NCBI GenBank assembly: GCA_963593905.1
Contig: CAVBBL010000014.1
Location: forward strand, 1-64,000
Direction: 5' to 3'
Length of the DNA: 64,000 nucleotides
Origin: CAG-791 sp963593905
GTDB taxonomy: Bacteria; Bacillota; Clostridia; Lachnospirales; Lachnospiraceae
A model generated the notes under the pieces. It was not told the origin of the DNA and did not search any database. It saw only the letters and a program-made list of their open reading frames with translations. Positions 60,680 through 64,000 of the stretch are shown in pieces (position 1 is the first letter of the stretch; the number at the start of each line of letters is the position of its first letter). Both the position numbers and the translations under genes were made by a program.

Positions 60680-60742
60680 CGCCTTCCTATGCCGCAGCTA
60701 ATCTGCGGCGCATGGAGAAAATTTCGCCCAGGCGAATTCCCC
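60680..60742 (-). repeat. Leader element (A-B-SD) upstream of acylphosphatase gene
   Basis: A (60742-60714, GGGGAATTCGCC and GGCGAAATTTTCTCC), B (60709-60691, GCCGCAGATTAGCTGCGGC), SD GGAAGG. C and D absent. Confidence 0.7.
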
Positions 60743-60755
60743 TTCTCCTATGTGC

Positions 60756-62090
60756 TCATCCCTGCCTTTCCGTGTCGCCATGCAGCCGCGGCACCTTCAG
60801 ATACGGCCGGATTACCTCTGCCCTGCTCATAGGTCCCTGCGCCGGCGGCTGCCAGTTTTTCCTTTCTGTCACGCACTTTGCAAAATCCAGGAAACGGGTC
60901 GCCGCCACCTCTGCATTCCATTCCTGCACGATGGTCTGATAAGCCTTCTGTGCCATCTCATGGCATTCCATAGGATGAGTTGCCAGATACAGTGCCTTGG
61001 TAAGGAAATCCGCCTCATCCTCTCCATTATAGAGCAGACCGTTCTCGCCATGCCGAATCAGCCAGGGCACTGCGCCCGCCTCTGTCCCGGCCAGTACTGC
61101 GCAGGCACTGTTCATAGCCTCATTAACCACTGCTCCCCAGCCCTCCAGGTGATTGCTGGTAAAGAGAAAGATATGGCTTTGTTCCATCGTCTCCCGCACC
61201 TTTTCCGGCGGCAGAAACCCTCGAAATGTCACGCAATTCTCCAATTCGTTCTCTTTTTGATACACCTCCAGAGCGTCCCGCATCTCTCCGTCGCCGATCA
61301 TCTCCAAATGAAAAGAAATTCCCTGCTCCCGAAGTTTTTTTGCCATATGCAGCGCATATTCCGGGTGCTTTAAGGGCAGAAAACGCCCCGCCCACAGGAT
61401 TCGAACTATGGATGCTCCGTTTGTCAGCACTTTGTTTGTCGATGCCTCGTTTGTCGCCGCTTCGTTTGTCAGTGCTTCGTTTGTCGCCGCCCCGTTCCTC
61501 TCTTCCACTGTATCAGGATTTCCCCTGCATACTTTTTCTCTCTCTTGGACACCTGGTGACTTAAATACCTTCAGCTGGTCATCTGTATAGGTCTGCAGCT
61601 GAGGAAAATAACCAAACCGGAGCATCCTGCCCGGATAGCTGTGAATCAATGCAAAGTCAGAAGCCACATAGGCGCCGGCACAGAGCAGCCAGCAGTTTTG
61701 ATTCCGAAAGCGGATATGCTCCCGGTACTTATGCACCAGCCCCTTGGGGGAGATGGCTTTCCACTGTCCTTCTCTGTAGATCCGCTCACTGACCCGCGCC
61801 GTCGGTTTTCCCGCCAGCATGCGCTGCTGCGCCAATTCCTCCAGGCCGGACCATCCAAAGAGTACCAGGTCACTGTCTGCGATCAGGGCTTTTCCCGCCG
61901 CTTCCTCTTCATAGTACAGTCGCAGATAGGGCAGCGCCGTCAAATCCGCCCCCCAGCCCATGGCAACTCTTTCCTCCTCCATCGGCTCTGTCTGCAAAAA
62001 GATGAAATTTTCTCCCAGCTTTTCGTAACAGGCCTGGCAAAAAGGAATCTGATGGTGATTTATATAATTGGATACGAAGGTAATTTTCAT
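60756..62090 (-). CDS. Glycosyltransferase, GT4-like
   Basis: 444 residues, GT-B fold. N-terminal domain KITFVSNYINHHQIPFCQACYEKL; C-terminal GRFLPLKHPEYALHMAKKL, GDGEMRDALEVY and FTSNHLEGWGAVVNEAMNSACAVL (E-x7-E type donor site). Between the halves sits a (TNEAx)n low-complexity linker encoded by a 15-bp tandem repeat (61411-61500). ATG 62090 is 5 nt after GAGG; an in-frame GTG two codons upstream lies in the SD. Confidence 0.85.
   Translation of the reverse strand: MKITFVSNYINHHQIPFCQACYEKLGENFIFLQTEPMEEERVAMGWGADLTALPYLRLYYEEEAAGKALIADSDLVLFGWSGLEELAQQRMLAGKPTARVSERIYREGQWKAISPKGLVHKYREHIRFRNQNCWLLCAGAYVASDFALIHSYPGRMLRFGYFPQLQTYTDDQLKVFKSPGVQEREKVCRGNPDTVEERNGAATNEALTNEAATNEASTNKVLTNGASIVRILWAGRFLPLKHPEYALHMAKKLREQGISFHLEMIGDGEMRDALEVYQKENELENCVTFRGFLPPEKVRETMEQSHIFLFTSNHLEGWGAVVNEAMNSACAVLAGTEAGAVPWLIRHGENGLLYNGEDEADFLTKALYLATHPMECHEMAQKAYQTIVQEWNAEVAATRFLDFAKCVTERKNWQPPAQGPMSRAEVIRPYLKVPRLHGDTERQG
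61411..61500. repeat. In-frame six-copy 15-bp tandem repeat inside GT4-like gene
   Basis: Units of the pattern GACAAACGAAGC(N)3 on the coding strand encode TNEAL, TNEAA, TNEAS, TNKVL and TNGAS. The 15-bp length keeps the frame, so copy-number change would only alter linker length. Confidence 0.85.
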
Positions 62091-62093
62091 TTT

Positions 62094-62140
62094 CACCTCT
62101 TTATACCGCAGTTTGTCTAACGGCGGCGTGAGCAGAAGCG
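62094..62140 (-). repeat. Degenerate leader element (B-SD) upstream of GT4-like gene
   Basis: B GCCGCCGTTAGACAAACTGCGG (62127-62106), stem interrupted, followed by TATAAAGAGG. A-like residue CTCGCTTCTGC upstream. Confidence 0.5.
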
Positions 62141-62152
62141 AGATTGCCAGCC

Positions 62153-63529
62153 TTACATCATACTCCTGTATATCCCTGTCAGCCGCATAAAATTCACATC
62201 CGGATTATGAGTGATGCCGGCGCGGTGCCTTGCATTCTCTCCCAGCCGCTCTGCCAGCGCATCGTCTGCAAAAATCGTCTTGATCGCGGCGCCTAATTCC
62301 TCATATCTGCTCTCGTTGTAAAGCAGACCCTCCTGACCATCCTCCAGCAGATCCGGAATACCTCCCACCCGGGCAGCTACCGCCGGCATGCCCAGAAGCA
62401 TGGCTTCGCACAGGGAATTCGGAGAATTCTCCACCGCAGAGGGACAAATAAAGACATGGCTTTTGAGAAACTGCGCCTTCATCTCCCCGGCATTCAGCTT
62501 CCCCAGCATGGTCACATGGCCCTTCAGTCCGTTGCTTTCGATGAGGGACAGCAGATATTTTCCATAGGAGGTGATCCACACCGGCGTGGGATATTTCTTC
62601 GGCGGTATGACACCGCCCACATTGCCAATGATGGAATTACCCGCCACATACAGATGTGCCTGCGGATACTTCTTTAAAATATCCGGCATAGCCTGCAGGA
62701 TGTAATGAAACCCCTTCAGAGGATAATCTCCCTGGCTTAAAAAGATGCTGTAAGGCTCTGCCTGCTCTCGTTTCCATTGATCCTCATAAAAAACGGAGCG
62801 CATAGTCTCATTCATGGGATGATACACTGCCTTGGGATTGATCCGCGCTGTCCGCTCTCTGTCAAAGGTCGTACGGCCTGTGATATGCCCCGTCAGCTGC
62901 AATGTTTCTGCCTCTGTCTGCGCCCTCATTTTATATTTCTCCTGCTGTTGGAACAGCGAATCCTTCTTTACAAAATCCCGAAAAGTCACCCGGCGCTGTA
63001 CTTTATAGGGCAGATCCGCCATATAGACCTCTGCCACACTGGCGCAGATTCCCTGGATTCCCACCAGCAGATGGGCAGGATCATGAAAAGCCCTGGCCAT
63101 GGCGAGACTGTGGGGAAATTCCGTCCCGAAGAGATGGACTATGTCCGGCTTAAAATCCTCCAGGATCTCCCTGCATCTTTTTTCCAGCTCCGGCTTGTAG
63201 ATTTCCGGCGTATTCAGATCCTCCTGAAAGCCGTAAAATTCCACCCCCTCCAGCCGCTTATGGAAATCTCCGAAACCCTCCGGAGACGGGAAACATACCC
63301 CCAGCTCAATCAGGCTCCCTGCCGGCAGCGCCTCATCCGCGTCTGTCTGCTCCTGCAGACTCTCCTGTCCGCTGCTGCGCAGATCCCAGCGTCTGGTCTG
63401 CAGCCGCTCCTTTTCTTCCTGTATCCGTTCAAAGCTGCCGGAAAGCCAGCCCTCTCTGTCCGAGTAGGCCAAATGGTTCGCTCTGGCAAAGGCCGGCAGC
63501 ATGATATTGCAAACCCATAGTATCTTCAT
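62153..63529 (-). CDS. Glycosyltransferase family 4
   Basis: 458 residues, GT-B fold, MKILWVCNIMLPAFA at the start; C-terminal SQGDYPLKGFHYILQAMPDILKKYP, MLGKLNAGEMKAQFLKSHVFICPSAVENSPNSLCEAM and GGIPDLLEDGQEGLLY give the donor-binding site (E-x7-E). Nucleotide sugar and acceptor unknown. SD CAGGAC is weak. It is followed by the other GT4-like gene 62 nt downstream. Confidence 0.87.
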   Translation of the reverse strand: MKILWVCNIMLPAFARANHLAYSDREGWLSGSFERIQEEKERLQTRRWDLRSSGQESLQEQTDADEALPAGSLIELGVCFPSPEGFGDFHKRLEGVEFYGFQEDLNTPEIYKPELEKRCREILEDFKPDIVHLFGTEFPHSLAMARAFHDPAHLLVGIQGICASVAEVYMADLPYKVQRRVTFRDFVKKDSLFQQQEKYKMRAQTEAETLQLTGHITGRTTFDRERTARINPKAVYHPMNETMRSVFYEDQWKREQAEPYSIFLSQGDYPLKGFHYILQAMPDILKKYPQAHLYVAGNSIIGNVGGVIPPKKYPTPVWITSYGKYLLSLIESNGLKGHVTMLGKLNAGEMKAQFLKSHVFICPSAVENSPNSLCEAMLLGMPAVAARVGGIPDLLEDGQEGLLYNESRYEELGAAIKTIFADDALAERLGENARHRAGITHNPDVNFMRLTGIYRSMM

Positions 63530-63536
63530 TGAAGTC

Positions 63537-63712
63537 CTGTTCTTTCTATTAGTTCTTTCTATTAGTTCTTTCTATTAGCTCTTTTTGTTAGCTCTTTTTT
63601 AGCTCTTTCTGTTAATTCTTTCTGCCAGTTCTTTCTGGTATTTCATTCTATTCAATCTATCTGGTATTTCCTTTATCTGGTATTTCCTTCTGTTAATTCT
63701 TTTTGTTATTTC
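63537..63712. repeat. 13-bp tandem repeat array, pyrimidine-rich on plus
   Basis: About 12-13 degenerate copies of TTCTTTCTATTAG-type units, best conserved at 63541-63600, fading toward 63712 where it overlaps the 3' end of the next gene. Confidence 0.8.
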
Positions 63713-64000
63713 TTCCCATCAGGCGATAGATTCCGTTTTTCAGGGCATCATAGGCAGATGCCGTCCTGGGATTCTGGGCTATTTTTTCCCGCAAAGGCTG
63801 CAGCGAAAGAAGCAGATAAGCACGAAACAGCATGCATTTCCACCCCGGCAGATATTCTTCCGTGATCTTTCTGTGCTCTTTTGCGGAGATCCGGCGGTTC
63901 CCTGCCGTTTCCGAAAATCCACCTCCCTCATAGTCGGCCACCGTAAACGGCATGGAAATCAGTTCTGCCCCGCCCCGATACCGGCACCACAGAAAATGTT
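63693..64000 (-). CDS. Glycosyltransferase (family 2 type), C-terminal part
   Basis: Partial; the frame is open to the window edge (about 101 residues visible). The visible part RYRGGAELISMPFTVADYEGGGFSETAGNR resembles the acceptor-side end of family 2 glycosyltransferases; the remainder, YLPGWKCMLFRAYLLLSLQ and AYDALKNGIYRLMGRN, is helical. The N-terminus with its DxD motif lies beyond 64000. Its last codons fall inside the 13-bp repeat array. Confidence 0.6.
   Translation of the reverse strand, partial: HFLWCRYRGGAELISMPFTVADYEGGGFSETAGNRRISAKEHRKITEEYLPGWKCMLFRAYLLLSLQPLREKIAQNPRTASAYDALKNGIYRLMGRNNKKN

Noticed and set aside
63537..63712. Possible CRISPR or integron-like array
   Set aside because: 13-bp degenerate tandem repeat without spacers or associated recombinase.

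Overview
The window reads as a chromosomal segment of a Gram-positive anaerobe of the Clostridia, most likely a gut Lachnospiraceae-type bacterium. The signs are the gdpP-rplI-dnaB neighbourhood, a SufCBDSU operon headed by an Rrf2 regulator, a large-type SRP RNA, a split transketolase, a formate-THF ligase, a 2x[4Fe-4S] ferredoxin, a DUF4250 gene and consistent AGGAGG-type ribosome binding sites. No phage, IS transposase, plasmid module or CRISPR array was seen. Almost all genes lie on the minus strand; dnaB, a hypothetical gene, tadA, the SRP RNA, a tRNA-Lys and a PflX-like radical SAM gene are on plus.

Layout: 0-5 kb replication/housekeeping (dnaB, rplI, gdpP, ferredoxin). 5-11 kb cytosine-type permease, phosphoribosyltransferase-like protein, DUF362 Fe-S protein, fhs and a C39-like peptidase. 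11-17 kb NhaC antiporter, ATP-grasp enzyme, GT2 glycosyltransferase, CapD/PseB-type dehydratase. 17-25 kb MntR/DtxR regulator, glgB, a 1176-residue TPR/low-complexity/AAA-like protein, rsmA, tatD. 25-34 kb tRNA-Lys, hypothetical gene, TetR, the suf operon, tadA. 34-41 kb SRP RNA, PflX-like radical SAM protein, PucR regulator, sugar ABC ATPase, YesL-like protein, secreted protein, lipase-like hydrolase. 41-50 kb metG, map, rpe, split transketolase, araD, FGGY kinase (pentose use). 49-56 kb Mrr-type nuclease, PPP phosphatase, DUF4250, rpsR-ssb-rpsF, DUF951, sirtuin, a polytopic membrane protein, ilvE. 56-64 kb glycosyltransferases, a MerR/MATE pair and acylphosphatase.

The most striking feature is a family of multi-hairpin leader elements, which I do not recognise from any named family. 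At about 18 places, directly 5' of minus-strand genes of unrelated function, the intergenic DNA carries all or part of the same ordered series, read in the direction of the gene: hairpin C (apical C[C/T]GATG), hairpin D (often a GTAAAC loop), a TGAT(C) linker, hairpin A (often an apical TCGC....GCGA stem), hairpin B, then the Shine-Dalgarno (SD) sequence and the start codon. Stem sequences differ between sub-families while the fold is kept, which suggests selection on RNA. At several loci two units are nested: an upstream B plus SD (and sometimes A) is followed at once by a new C-D-A-B-SD unit, as if the element inserts between an existing SD and its start codon and brings its own SD. Partial copies (B only) are also frequent. 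Read in frame, the elements create false N-terminal extensions on several genes, so starts were placed at the codon after the final SD.

Other repeats: two loci of an 85-nt REP-like hairpin, 12-, 13- and 15-bp tandem arrays between genes, and an in-frame 15-bp array inside a glycosyltransferase. All positions were read by eye; no database or folding program was used.
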